The notes: a model not told the origin generated them from the sequence alone. A stretch of 64,000 nucleotides of DNA from Unio delphinus (GCA_029339505.1 JAQISU010000096.1:5193501-5257500), one strand, 5' to 3'; counted from the first letter of the stretch, positions 35,546 through 47,823 are shown. Translations and numbers: made by a program.

Positions 35546-36285
35546 AAATAAATGAAAATATCAAAACTTGGGCACTGAAGCCAATGGAATGGGCACAAGT
35601 GACTAAAATGTAACTACATATTTTCCTTTCACAAATAAAAAATTATGAAAATTAATAAATGGTGCACATTTAACATTTAATAAAACATTTAATAAGGCCA
35701 CCAGGAAGACCATTCTGAAAACCTGTTTTCATCATATTGACATGGTGTTTCACAAAACGTTATGATTTCTGGTTGGTCCTAAAGAAATGGTGCCAGTTTT
35801 ATATTCAAAAAGGCTACCGTGGCTGTCATATTAAATGTTGTATTATTATTGCTCAAGAATGTGATCTTTGTTTTCAACATTTTGTTCTTTAAAACAACAA
35901 AAGGTCTTGTCTTGGATTCTTGGAAATTCGTTTTGGCCAGTAGAGCGCAAGTCCCGTCGTGGTGCTCTTGTTTTCTGTGTTGTGTCCAGGTTAGTGCTTT
36001 ACATAATTAAGACACTCTTAGTGCATTTGAATTTATTACTAATGCACTGGATTTCATTAATTCTGTAGAAAACTGTGGGAAATATTCAAAGAGTTTAATT
36101 AAAATAGTAATTAATGAACGACTTCTCCCTAACCGCTCAACATCTTGTTCATAAACGATTCTGACTGATCATAAAATATGTCCGTCTGTTTATAAACGTA
36201 ATGTCTTAATTTTCTAAATTTACTAACATTATTGCATCATGTTTTATAAAGGTTGTATTAAATTATCGAAGGTTGTTATGAACTG

Positions 36286-36288
<3 letters not shown>
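35546..36288. other. no gene seen
   Basis: AT-rich; the short plus frames at 35819-36068 overlap each other in different frames and have no motif. Confidence 0.4.

Positions 36289-36316
<28 letters not shown>
36289..36316. repeat. (CA)n microsatellite
   Basis: Read directly. Confidence 0.97.
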
Positions 36317-36317
<1 letters not shown>

Positions 36318-36361
36318 CTTTTTGTACCGCATGACGTATGGAAATCATGCGGTACAAAAAG
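36318..36361. repeat. perfect 17-bp inverted repeat (hairpin) between two microsatellites
   Basis: The arms CTTTTTGTACCGCATGA (36318-36334) and TCATGCGGTACAAAAAG (36345-36361) are exact inverse complements around a 10-base loop. (CA)n lies immediately left and (TACA)n immediately right. Confidence 0.95.
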
Positions 36362-36363
36362 TT

Positions 36364-36395
<32 letters not shown>

Positions 36396-36397
36396 CA

Positions 36398-36426
<29 letters not shown>
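36364..36426. repeat. (TACA)n microsatellite
   Basis: About fifteen 4-bp units read directly. Confidence 0.97.
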
Positions 36427-36428
<2 letters not shown>

Positions 36429-36567
36429 GTCAAAAGTTCTTCAGAAACAATTGATAATTGACACATATTTATGTTCTCAATGAGGAAAATCGATTTCTTG
36501 TTCTACTCTTTTACCTACTTAGAATATGTATTTGACAGTGCTTTCTTTCAAGTGCAAGAAAATTATT

Positions 36568-36861
36568 TTATGAAATGAAATTTAATGCCAATATTTTCAG
36601 CATGGTTAGATTTCTCGTATCTGGCTTACCGGCAGATGACTCGTCACAATGCATTATTTTGAACATGTCAAATAATGCCACAGAAATCATGTATTCGATG
36701 ACGTAAAGGTGTCTACTACTGAAAGGTTTGCAAATAAAACTCCCCATGGGACCGGTATCCATTAAGTGCTCGTTTTTAACGACCCATTGAAGAATTTCAG
36801 TCACATGGTCTGACTTCCTCTGAAATTGTTTCTTATTACAAGTTGATAAAAACATCCCCAA
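36568..36861 (-). CDS. possible exon, unrecognised
   Basis: A 97-codon minus-strand frame with balanced amino-acid content (ILQWVVKNEHLMDTGPMG, then IEYMISVALFDMFKIMHC) stands out from the low-complexity frames around it. No splice sites could be fixed and no family was recognised. It may be chance. Confidence 0.2.
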   Translation of the reverse strand: MGMFLSTCNKKQFQRKSDHVTEILQWVVKNEHLMDTGPMGSFICKPFSSRHLYVIEYMISVALFDMFKIMHCDESSAGKPDTRNLTMLKILALNFIS

Positions 36862-36989
36862 GAAGCTTTATCTTTCGATGCAAATTTTGCAAGAGATAGA
36901 CAACCCAAAATAGAACCTGCCTTCGTTGTTGTGGTAAGAGCTATTGTGTGGAATAAACATTTTGCATGAACATAAACTAGTTTGAGCAA

Positions 36990-38290
36990 GTAAAGAACTA
37001 TATTGAAAAATATTTTAGATATTTAGTGTGGTTCAGTGAGAAATGCAGATGAAAGAAGAAAGACAGTACTGAGAAGATGATTTTATTACTTTTAATATTT
37101 CATTTGAAAATTATCATCCAGTTTTATACTTAGAAAGTACAATGTGACATATATAATACCGAACTCAAGACTTTTAAAAGCCAAAAATAACTGTCGAAAA
37201 AGAAAATTATAATCCTTTAAAAAGACAACTTTCCTTAAAAAACAAAACGCATTACAAGTATTTTCCAATATTTTGAAATCGTTTATCTTTCTCCTGTTTG
37301 CGTATTTGTTTGTTGGTGCTTAAAATAAACAGAAATTGTTTCGGGTTATATTATGTCTATAGTATCACAATGGCTTGACACGTGTGCCTGCACTTTGCAG
37401 TGTATACTGACCTCTTTCAAACAATCTTAACTTTATCGAGATCAGCGACACAAGTGTATCAGGTCATTTGTCTTGTTGGGGGGCCAAGTAATTTAAGTCC
37501 AGTAAGGTATTTTTAGTCATCTAACATCTTCATGTTGTTTACAATATAAACAATAGCAAGTCAGATCATAAGAAAGTAGAGTAATAAATACCTATTCGTG
37601 CTTAAATTACTGCATTATATGACTGCATGGGTTCAAGTTGGTGCAAAGTACAGGCTACCTTGAATACAAAACTACTGTGCCAAATGACCTCGTAACTCCT
37701 ACAATCTGGCTATTTGAACTGAGTGGGCAAAGTGGCATCTAACATAATCTTGACAAGCTCACAGTTGTATGATTTGTATCCCCAGACAAAATAAAAATCC
37801 TGGAAACATTTTTTAAATCAGGTAAGTATAACTGTTTCATATTTTGCCTATGCTGCAATTTAAATTTTCTCTTTTTCAAGAATGTTTTGGTTGTTCCTAT
37901 AAGGTTCTCGTCATGCAACAAAAGTTAGCATGCGCCATTTGCTGGACTTAACCCCTCCCCTTCCCCGACCTAAAAGAGAAACAGCAAGGGAAAGGTCTGC
38001 AAAGGGTACAGGACATGACATAGAAACATCTTATGATGTATGTATAGCGGGTTTTGATGATCAACCAGATTTTTTTTTACCAGTTCCCCAATTAGAAAAG
38101 CTTGTGTAATTTCAATGTGACCTTGAAGTTTTTTTTTTTTGTATGACTCCAAGACAGTACCTGACTAACATATAGGTTACTACCAGAAGATTCTTAGGTT
38201 TCGGAGGGTTTAAAAGACAAATAATAGAGTAGCAATTTTCCATGCATCTTAAGTATATTATTTTGACTCATCAGGTAATAATATAGGTCA
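36990..38290. other. AT-rich, no gene seen
   Basis: Frames are short and without motifs; T-runs lie near 38070 and 38131. Confidence 0.4.
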
Positions 38291-38291
38291 C

Positions 38292-38540
38292 GTGGTACCA
38301 TCTATAAATATACAGCAACATCTACAACTATTGACTATTACATATGCCAACGGTGAGCTGAATCGAGATTCTGATGCGTATCGTCCCTTGAGAAAGAATT
38401 CTAAAGAAGCGGTAAATCAAGAAGAAAATTATGAGATACAATCTGATTATAATCAGATATCCAATGTGCAACATGAATACCTGACAGCGACCGCTCAGGG
38501 GTCAAGTTCTGGTGACTTATGTTATTACAACAATCGCTAA
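38292..38540 (+). CDS. possible 3'-terminal exon of a receptor-like cytoplasmic tail
   Basis: This 82-codon frame is hydrophilic and ends in a proper stop. It has several tyrosines in SH2-docking-like settings: ENYEIQSDYNQI and HEYLTA; DYNQI approximates an ITIM-type YxxI/L. Low-complexity bias is absent. An acceptor could be the 'atacag' ending at 38315. The true start is probably in an upstream exon not seen here. Clustered tyrosine motifs near a C-terminus are known from animal immune and scavenger receptors, but no extracellular domain is in the window, so the identity is inference. Confidence 0.35.
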   Translation: MVPSINIQQHLQLLTITYANGELNRDSDAYRPLRKNSKEAVNQEENYEIQSDYNQISNVQHEYLTATAQGSSSGDLCYYNNR

Positions 38541-38601
38541 ATTTATGAGCCAATCAGATGAAGTCTTATAAATTCATGTTTGGGAGACTAAGAAGTGTGA
38601 T

Positions 38602-38698
38602 AGTCTGGTTCCCTGACCTCTCCCCCTCTCTGTTACTCATCATTATGGTGTCATAACGAAGAGTAACACGGAGTGAAGAGCGGTCAAGGAACCAGACT
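38602..38698. repeat. 97-bp imperfect hairpin, MITE-like
   Basis: The left arm begins AGTCTGGTTCCCTGACC and the reverse complement of the right arm begins AGTCTGGTTCCTTGACC. The match continues with mismatches to the centre near 38650 ('cattatggtgtcataacg'). No target duplication was recognised. Confidence 0.75.
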
Positions 38699-38699
38699 T

Positions 38700-40700
38700 G
38701 CAGCGTGACTGCAGATCATCAATGTAAAAATAGTGAAAAATACACTTACAGATTCTTGAAAGCTACATTATCATTGGCTAATTCAAAGGTCACCAAATAT
38801 GACCCCTAACTAGTCGTCGTCAGATCTTCCCCTAGGGCAGATGGAGGTCTGACTTTAATCAGATTGTCGTGAGGTAATTACTGTAATCAATAGGCTGGAG
38901 ATGAAGTGAGTGACGTTTTCCACGACGCAATATTAAAGACGATAAAGGGAATCGTTAGTTCTATCTTCTTCGCATAGGTAAGCTCCAAGGCTCGAGAAGA
39001 TTTATCAGGGGTTGATACCGATCTCTGAGTAAAACAAAGCATCCACAGTACGGACTAAAATTTGCTACCAAAGTTGTTAATGTTCGTTTACGCACATCCC
39101 ATTACACGTCACAGTAGGAACACACACAGCTTATGGTTAATCTCGAATTCCCCCACCCCCCTTTTTTTATCACGAAAAGTTCGCGGCTTTGCTCTATTGA
39201 GAGCTGAGCTTGATTTTTGTCGTTTCGCCTGTTTGTAATGGTGGCTAGTACAACGTTCGTCTTGTACGCGTTAGACCGTATTCATTGTGCATCACTTGTC
39301 GAGTTTACATTGGACAAGCGGTGATTGATTTGTATTTAGTACTTTAAGTATATTCTTATCTCTTTTTTTATAACTGCTTCTCATGGGCATCCGCCAACCT
39401 GCGTCCAATATCCGTATTCTTCTAAATGATGTACTTAATAGTATAAATTACGGCTCGCTTCACCCAGCCAAACCACCTAGACTCGTGTAGCTTTTTTTCC
39501 TCCTATTTTGTTCTTGTCCTCGTGCCCAAAAGCCGGACACATCGATCATAATTATTTTAAAATCAGTAAATAATTATTTTATAAAGAACGCATTATACAA
39601 TCAGCCAATTCATCGGCTTCAATCTCCTTGCAAAGCCATACAATATAATTGTGGCCATATTTTGGGGCAGCCGGTTTTATAGCAAAATCAAAGCTGGTTG
39701 CTCCCCAATCGTGGCAAAGCCTTACGATTTGTTTTTAACCATTTTCTGCTACACGCATACAAGCTATACTTTCCCCAATAATGGAAACACGAAACAAAAA
39801 TGCACAATGGATTTGTGACCCGTGCAGGTGGAACTAACGTTTGCAAAGTCATAGTCTGAGGCGCCCAACTATAAGCAAACATGTGCAATGGAATCGTGGC
39901 CATTGTTAGAACCACGTCCATAGACAAATTAAAGTCTAGGGCACACCGTTCCATGCAATCCGCAATATATCCTCCCTACCATTTTGCGGCAACTCATAAT
40001 ACTCGTAGTTTAAAATTAGACCTCATTATAGGTTACAAGCCATCATGTTTCAGCATTTGCTGACCCTGTATGTTGATCACATACCGGCAAGGCTATGAGA
40101 CATAATGAGGTAGTTGTAGAAAACAAGTGCTAAACTTAATGTTGTGCAGTCCACTGCTTCGCCACATTAGCATACAAAGTTGACAGAATCTGCATCGGTA
40201 CGCGATTTTGCAGATGCATTACGACACATCATATTATTTTCTATACGGCTAAATTACAGCATATCTAAGTAAATATTTAGAGAGCTGAGATTTGCAATAG
40301 ATTTTGTGCCCAATCTCTGAGGTTTGGGAAGGATATACCCAGCCGTTTCCACCTTATGTCTGGTTGTGAAGTGTCGTTTAGTAGGGGTGGGGTTCTTCCT
40401 ATAGACTTTACAGAATTATGAGGAAGTTCCCCTGGTCCGCTTTCAGAATGTTTACTTCTGGACAATATATTATATATGGCTATGAGCCCCCAGTCAGCAA
40501 TGCCGACAGTTAAATTAAAAGAAATACAAAGATGAAATTTAAACAACAATTTAATAAATGAAAATTTTAAAGATATTAAGCAATCAATGTCACTCTTGAC
40601 CCAATGATCCCTAGATCATCATTTGATTTCAGTGTGAGGAATATTTTCCCTTCTTGAGTGTTACTCATCTAAATAAGTCTCCTTTCGTCTTTCTTTCCTT
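38700..40700. other. mixed-composition non-coding stretch
   Basis: Repeated words such as 'aatcgtggc', 'gcaatgga' and 'ataagcaaac' around 39640-39960 hint at an old degenerate repeat. The frame at 40277-40549 (minus) contains a Pro/Ser-rich stretch without a known motif. No supported gene. Confidence 0.35.
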
Positions 40701-40706
40701 CCGATT

Positions 40707-40779
40707 CCTCTACTTCCGTTTCCTCTTCTATCTCTACTTCCGTTTCCTCTTCTATCTCTACTTCCGTTTCCTCTTCTAC
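40707..40779. repeat. 24-bp minisatellite, 3 units
   Basis: Unit 'tctctacttccgtttcctct' plus 'tcta', three near-exact copies. Confidence 0.95.
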
Positions 40780-40799
40780 GGTATCTCTTGAGGTCACCC

Positions 40800-40930
40800 G
40801 AAATTCACTCGGTATCTCTCAAATTCACTCGGAATTCTTTCCACGTCATCCGAAATTTCCCCGGAATTCTCTCAACGTCACCCGAAATTCTCTCAACGTC
40901 ACCCGAAATTTCTCAACGTCACCCGAAAGC
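40800..40930. repeat. about 20-bp minisatellite, degenerate
   Basis: Repeated 'tctcaacgtcacccgaaatt' units, three clear and several diverged ('cacgtcatccgaaattt'). It follows the 24-bp minisatellite directly. Confidence 0.9.
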
Positions 40931-41033
40931 TTCCTGTTGAAAGGTATAATGCATTAGCATAGGGTGATGAATATTACCTCACACTAAGTCACTGAATTGA
41001 ACCATCAGTTTAAGGCGGGACATTTTTGGTCAC

Positions 41034-41090
41034 GCATGCGCACACATCGAAATTCCCATACGCTTCCGCCGCTTACAAAATGGCGCCACA
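41034..41090. promoter_or_regulatory. promoter-like cluster: NRF1-like and YY1-like words
   Basis: 'cacgcatgcgcacac' resembles an NRF1 site and 'acaaaatggcgcc' a YY1 site 40 bp further. Both are typical of CpG-type animal promoters. No downstream coding exon was recognised, so this is weak. Confidence 0.2.
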
Positions 41091-41630
41091 ACACAATCTC
41101 ACAAAGAATTCAAACATCTACATACTGAGCCCTATCAGTATATACATACAAATATTTCAAATATCATTGTATTATAATATTACTACTATTAGTAATATGA
41201 CTATCTATATATTTATATATATGTCCTACACAAGCGTAACGAATCCACAATATTCACATTCAAATTGCAATAACGGAAATCCGTTAACTCAATGGCAAAA
41301 TATCATTACGTAAACAAAGTGCTAGTCTACCATAATATACCTACACAAAGAATTATAATATTAATTCTTATAGCGGCTAGCAAACAATACAATTCTTCAC
41401 GAAATAATATGCACACCTATTACTAACAAAAGAAGAGCAACATTTTACCTCACAAAATAAGGGGATAATATAATATCATGAAGAAGATGCAACGAATTTA
41501 CATCATAATCAATTGCAAGCAAAGGTACTAACGAACATCACGAAAGATGCAAAATATTAATATCATAATTAACTATTCATACTACAATACAAGTAAAATG
41601 AATATACATACGAGAATCCTTCCATTCCGC
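41090..41630. other. AT-rich, no gene seen
   Basis: A word shared with 45535 ('cggctagcaaa') suggests a dispersed repeat, but the match is short. Confidence 0.35.
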
Positions 41631-41631
41631 A

Positions 41632-41980
41632 GACGTATCAAGCAGAAATCAAACAAAAATCACACTGACCTTTGAAGCTATCTTAAGATTTCCTTGATTT
41701 CCAAAATCTGAGTCTGCCACCAATTTTCGTCTGGCCGTACGGAGTTCTATCTCTTTTCAATTCTTATTGGAGCGAACTGACTAATTCTCCAATTGGGAGA
41801 TAAAACAGTGACAAGAGCCTTCGGGACGTATCAAGCAGAAATCAAACAAAAATCACACTGACCTTTGAAGCTATCTTAAGATTTCCTTGATTTCCAAAAT
41901 CTGAGTCTGCCACCAATTTTCGTCTGGCCGTACGGAGTTCTATCTCTTCTCAATTCTTATTGGAGCGAACTGACTAATTC
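41632..41980. repeat. recent direct duplication, period 193 bp
   Basis: 41632-41786 and 41825-41980 are nearly identical ('gacgtatcaagcagaaatca' through 'gcgaactgactaatt'), with a 38-bp spacer. The near-absence of differences points to a recent event. Confidence 0.95.
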
Positions 41981-41999
41981 CTGCTAAACATTGGGTTTT

Positions 42000-42526
42000 A
42001 TCTAAAATTTTCGAATAAAGTCCCACCCACATCGCATTTCGATTGGAGGGTGATCGACTCTGGTCAGTCGTTCGACTGTCAATCATACGAATGTCTGTCT
42101 GTGTGCCTATCAATTGTTACAGTCTTCTTATTTAGCGCTGTCCTGTCCTTTGATGTGGTTACGTCACCCGTCCGCGATGGACACAGTCTCCTCTCCCCTC
42201 GAGAGCTAACAAAGACCATCTTACGTAAGGGGATTAGCTAACTTTTAGAACAATTTGAACATCACAGCTGGGTCAGGCAGACATACAATTTATACATGTA
42301 CAAGGCCAGTCAGAATCACAAGTTATAGTTACTTATACCTACATACAAGGGGTTGGGGTAAAATCGTCACATCGGTATGGCTCGCAGTGGCCATTAGATC
42401 CAACGCTGGTTCAGTATTTTGTTAATAGATTTTTTTTCTTCTTCAAAATGAGTCGAAAAATATAAAATATAATTATTGATGAATCTACAATGATTTAAGT
42501 GTGTGGGGTGGGGGGTGGGGGTGGGG

Positions 42527-42530
<4 letters not shown>
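42000..42530. other. no gene seen
   Basis: Slightly GC-richer at 42000-42250; a G-rich run lies at about 42501-42527 beside the SINE tail. Confidence 0.35.
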
Positions 42531-42563
<33 letters not shown>

Positions 42564-42827
42564 GTAGTTTTAACAACTTTTAGTCATATCGCTACAATGT
42601 CTCCAGTATGGAAGTTTATGGTGAATGTCTAGTATAATGTTTCTCGCTGACACGTTATCGTGACACCAGGCCGACCAGTGGTAACACTAGTCTCTTAATG
42701 CCGAGCGTCAAGCGAGGCAGCTGTTAGTATCCTTTTTATGTGTTTGATATAACTCGGCCAGGGTTCGAACCAGCAACCTCTCGCATCCTAACGGACCCTC
42801 TAACCACTTAAGCCACCGGAGTGGTCA
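42531..42827 (-). mobile_element. tRNA-derived SINE (family 2), near complete
   Basis: On the minus strand the head holds 'tggcttaagtggttagag' (A box) and 'ggttcgaaccctggccgag' (B box). Then come 'actaacagctgcctcgcttg' and 'ctggtcggcctggtgtcacg', the latter shared with the copies at 20785 and 25435. It ends in a 30-base A tail, seen as T30 at 42531-42560. A true tRNA gene is unlikely, because no acceptor stem closes and a SINE body follows. Confidence 0.8.
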
Positions 42828-42859
42828 CTTTATGATTTAGGAATGATTAAGAGATAGAA

Positions 42860-44010
42860 AGTACGAAAGCAAAATTCCTTGCAAACGTGGACAAATTAAA
42901 AAAAGAGGCTTATTATTCGATCATAAAAACGTAAAATAGTAAACTATTGTACTGAATTTTGTTAATTGAAAACAAAAGTATTATAACAAATGGTGAACAA
43001 TTTACAGAATTAAAACCTCCTCTAATTCGTCTTCCAACCAGAAAAAAAATTTAGACCTACTTGTTGCTCAAATTAAACATAAAATTGCAGGGAAGGTTAC
43101 AAGACTAATAATTTACGTTTATACGAGTTCATATTTGAAGCAGGAGATAATGACAGTAACCAGACTTTTTTTATGGAAGAAATTAAACCATATTTATGGA
43201 ATGTAATAAGTACGAAAGTTAAATATTTAGATCCAGTAAAAGTCCATCTAGATTTATTGAATTTACTCGGTGTAATATAACGACATATTATCTAATAAAG
43301 ACTGGTAATCTAGAATATTGGCTTTAAACATAGTAAACAAAAATGAAATGGAAAGTAAAGTTTAAAATATTTAGATAATAAATTCAAAATGTGGCCAGAA
43401 AATATGTTGACATTTTTGTTAGAATAATGTATTTAACAGTATATATAAGTAGATACTGACCGATAAGAAATTTGTTTATCCAAATTCCAGAATGAAAAAG
43501 AAATTAAATGGATTTAAAAAGCCTCACTTAATCTTAAATATAAGGAAAATGAGTAGTTGTCATGCTTTTAAATATATTACAAACCCACCTATATATAATC
43601 CGTATAGACCACAAACATATCAACTTGGCATATATATACATTTGTTTAATAAATGTTCACTAAAGATAAACAACATTAAAAATTAATTTAATATATATGT
43701 TACAGTCTATGAAACATTGCATAAACTTTTCAAACCAGTTAGAATGACAGAAAGATATAGAGGTAGCTACGTGGACGTGCTAAATGCAATTAATAAAAAG
43801 AGTTAGTATTATTGTTGAATAAAGACTTTGTCAAAATTTATGTCATTTAAGCCGAAGGCACGATAAAACACTATTGCAAAACGTGTCTGAAATTATTTAT
43901 ATTCTGAATTACCATTCCATGAACACAAAAGAGCTTAGTATGAAAAAGTTAAGATAATGCCTAAATTGGGTTCTATATTTAAAGTTGCAAACTAAAGACA
44001 CCAACTAAAC
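42860..44010 (+). other. AT-rich coding-like relics, unclassified
   Basis: Stop-broken frames such as FMEEIKPYLWNVISTKVKY (about 43170-43230) and KLFKPVRMTERYRGSY (about 43719-43770) have protein-like composition and A/T-ending codons. No family was recognised. They could belong to the same kind of element as the helicase relic at 27.6 kb, but this is unproven. Confidence 0.25.
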
Positions 44011-45327
44011 GTTCCTTTTGTTTATAATTGTGACCTAGAACGTATTATGAAGCTACAAATTACCCGCATATAATTACTGAATATATCTTGAACATTAACT
44101 TGTAATGACAGAAAGAGATTAATTATGTGTTTATGTACTGAAAGATTTACCTGACGCAAAACTAATATTAACTGTTTGTGCATCTGTGTTGTCTGTTCTA
44201 TTTATCCGCATGTGTATTCCTTGACAAACTTGACATAATTTATGCCCGGTTCCATGCATTTTATTTTTTGGTGTGTTTCTTAAATCAAGTTATAAATGAT
44301 GGTAGTCTGTATAAACACTATTAGCACTAATATTACCATGTTTTTCTTCTTCCTGGAATAAACATGGTGTTACTTCTTTCTGAACTGTATATCTATTTGA
44401 TACTGTTTTGAATCGACCATGTTTGATATTCCTTGCTTAGTAATCATTACTGTTTCTATTTCTGAAATTAAAACCTTTTCAGGTTTAGATTCCCTGTGCT
44501 TTGATTCATAGAGCATCGAAACTCCTTTTAAATTCATTCTTGTTGAAACACGCATGATATGTGTTAAGGTTATAATCACCGACACGCCGATAATTATGTC
44601 TCTTGTGATTTGACCATGGAAGAAATTTTAATTAAGTACATTTCGTTAACATAATTTGTAATTTGTGTAAGATGTAACTGGATCGTACTGTAGATAAATA
44701 TTTTCTATTTTATAAACGTGTTTTGCACTTTATGTCATTTTAGATTCTTTTTCTAGTGTAGTATTGAATCTTGTAACAGCTGGCTCGGTATCAAGGGTTA
44801 TTAGTACAATATCGCACAAGCCCTGGTCAGAGGTATTGCGCAACTTGGAATAACAACACTCGAAACCGCCTCCCGCTAATTCTCGTTATCTAAAGGAATG
44901 ACCTCTACGGTGTAATTTGCTCGGTCAGAATGGATATGGTAATCTGAGATAGTATCTTGAACAAGACAACACACGAGCCCCCGTAAAGATAAAATAAGAA
45001 TTTAATTGCAATACAATCAAGAGAAGAATGACACAATAAATTACAATTGTCTTTCCTTCTGACTATTCTTCGTTCAGAAGCACTTCAAAACCGAAGCTTT
45101 AAAATAATGGATACATTAATTAAAAATTCAAACACTAATAAAATAGATGAATTTAGCCGTTAATGACTCATATTAACTTTCATCATGAAATCGAGTGTTC
45201 ATTAACATCGGACTGCTTGGGAAATTTACAATGACCTTGTTCGTCGACTGGTTTTTTCCTTCTGCGTTCGTCACGACTTTAACTTGCACTTTTTGGTTGA
45301 ACGTGGGATTTCCACAACTCTGACTTC
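44010..45327. other. no gene seen
   Basis: A mixed-composition patch at 44775-44960 precedes AT-rich sequence. No frame carries a motif. Confidence 0.35.
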
Positions 45328-45390
45328 TGGCTTCTTTTCCCTCCTTTTCTTGACTTCTTTCTTTTCCCTCCTTTTCTTGACTTCTCGCTA
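45328..45390. repeat. short tandem repeat, about 30-bp unit
   Basis: 'cttttccctccttttcttga' occurs twice in tandem. Confidence 0.85.
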
Positions 45391-45809
45391 ATTCTCACTC
45401 TTTCCAAACAAACTATTTTCCTTTGAAAAGAAAAGGGTAAAACGCCCTAAGTATCTTGTTATGCATTAAAGTTGAGATTGTCCGTCCGCCTTTCTGGTTC
45501 GAACAATCAGATCTTACTATCAGTGTTAACTTTTATACGGCTAGCAAATACTACACAAGTCTTCAGATCAGTAGAGCTATACTGGTAAGTATCGACATCA
45601 GAATTTGGGAAAGTCACATATATTCCCGTAAATCATTACGTAAAGTGAGGCAATATATCATAGCACACAATCCATATTCACTAATATGATAAATTCAAAA
45701 TTAATGTAGCACTTCCCAATCACAAATGTACACGGCGGGTTTTCTATATCACCTATTAACCTACCTAAGTATATAAATTGAAAATTCCAATTCAGAATTA
45801 AAAAATACA

Positions 45810-45963
45810 TTATTAAATCAATGTAATACCGAACTATCAAAAATATGAACATATCATGCATCTGTAACAAAGAAACATCATATCAAAGTACGTTATTAAA
45901 TCAATGTAATACCGAACTATTTGTATCATAGTATCAATACATTATGCATCTGTAACAAAGAAA
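45810..45963. repeat. 82-bp tandem duplication, diverged
   Basis: 'ttattaaatcaatgtaatac' and 'atgcatctgtaacaaagaaa' recur in order at 45810-45876 and 45893-45963. Confidence 0.85.
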
Positions 45964-46554
45964 ACATTACATAAATTACATCATGATAAATGTGAATTTG
46001 AGTTAAATACCTTGTGTTTTGGGCGTCGTACAATCGTTCCACATTCAGTTGTTCCCCTGGAACCCAATTTTACGAACGTCTTTCTTGCAAAGAACGATCG
46101 GAGTTCTGGTAATTACTTCTACCTTTCGGTTTCTCTCTTGCAGAGAAATTTTCAGACTAATTCAAACTCATAAGCTCAGAGAATATATTTCCCCGATCCT
46201 ACGGTTCGACATCCCCCCTCCTTCTACATTTGACCAATCGGAATAAATGCTATTCCTACGGACATTTTGAAAAACCGTCTATCAAGATGACAAAAATGCC
46301 ACTTGGGGTCGAAATATCACCCTACCATTTGTTTCAAATCACTTTGACAGCTATACGTGAGAAATACACTTAGTTAGGTTCTACTATAAATATTCTAACA
46401 GCATGACCCAGTTAAGTAAACATTCCTTCGTCCAAACTCTACTCCAAGGCAGTTAATTGTCGGCTAGACTAAGAATTAATTAATGAATTTACTGGCGAAA
46501 AATTAGGCACTTGAGAAATCTAATATCTTTAGAAAGTACAAATAAATGCAACGA

Positions 46555-46770
46555 ACTATGCTCTTGTTGTGTCTGGATACCAGGTGATATTCTACAATTT
46601 AGTTGCATACACAACAGACTGATTTTTTAGTATCTGCCTATGAAGTGTTATTCTAAATTTAGTTCATATACAACGGAGTATGATCTTATTGTATCTGGAT
46701 ATCATGTATTATTATAAACTTAGTTTCATAAACAACAGATTGAACAGCGTTGTATCAGTGTTTTGTATAT
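46555..46770. repeat. about 61-bp tandem repeat, 3 to 4 diverged units
   Basis: Each unit carries 'tatctggatay', a 'ttctaaatttagtt'-like word and 'catayacaacaga'. Confidence 0.8.
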
Positions 46771-47820
46771 TAGCAGAACACGATCTTAGGTTTGTAATTG
46801 ACCATGTCTCCAAACACGGTTCCTCCCTAATTGTTTACAAATGCATTACTGATACCTCCTTTAACCCGTGTATAGGATATATAAAGTTAAACGAAATTTA
46901 AAAAATGTAAACAAATAACTAGGTACAATTTGAACACAGAATGCTAACCTATATATTACCACATAAAACATACGCTCAGATTTTATTCTAATAAATGTAT
47001 CTCCAAAACTTGTATAGTTTGGACTAAGTTATTCGACCTTTACTAGTGCCCCCCAACCCCTGTATGCGAGTTTTTATATATTTTGCCAGAGTAATCTATT
47101 AAATTATCTGATTTTTGTTTGTTTGTTCACTTGTTTTCAGATATACGTATAACCTGCATAAACTCTAGCACGCATTACAACGGCCCCCCCCCCCCCCCAA
47201 CATTCTCGAATGTTTTCTGTTTACCACCAAGCTGGTAAAATTAGTTGTCTTCAGTTATCTAGATTTTATCTAACATAAGACGGGGAAAAAAAAGAAAAAA
47301 GTTAATCCAAATTTTTTAAATTTTGAGCAAATTTATTAAGTTTCCTGCTGAGATATCCTACATAACCCGATTGTCCTTTTGATCATATGCACCGTTTCGA
47401 TCAAACAACTGAAATGTAAAATTACATCCCGTGCTGACGTTGCCATGTCACCGATATTTATGTGAAATAAATTGTTATTCTCTATTATCAATTCCTTAAT
47501 TTGAAACAATTAGCATTTTGCTTCTTCAAAAAATATGTTTGTGATTGACATTATTTCATGCTTCTTTATTAATGTTTTAGTGTACATAAGTTGTATTACT
47601 TACCGCTGATATAATATAGAATTCAAGTACATGTAATGCTAAAATATTAAAGTTGAAGACAAGATGTATGTAAAGCTGATTTGTTGATTCCAATCACGTA
47701 ATGGGAGAACTATTCTTTGTTTGTAATTTATATTAAGTAAAGCGTGATGGAACCGAGCCAAATTCATAATAAATTGGTGTTGTGAAACCAGAGAATATTC
47801 CCCAAAAATCAATATTTTAT
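46770..47820. other. no gene seen
   Basis: A C-run lies at about 47184-47199. AT-rich without supported frames. Confidence 0.4.
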
Positions 47821-47821
47821 A

Positions 47822-47823
<2 letters not shown>

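Noticed and set aside
41026..41313. 95-codon frame downstream of the promoter-like words
   Set aside because: Low-complexity Ile/Tyr/Ser-rich composition with no motif.
42757..42827. Functional tRNA gene on the minus strand
   Set aside because: A and B boxes are present, but the acceptor stem does not close and a SINE body with an A tail follows. The same reasoning applies to 8452-8525.
44775..44960. Possible solo LTR beginning TGTAACAG
   Set aside because: No matching terminal CA end, no target duplication, and no primer-binding site or internal region found.
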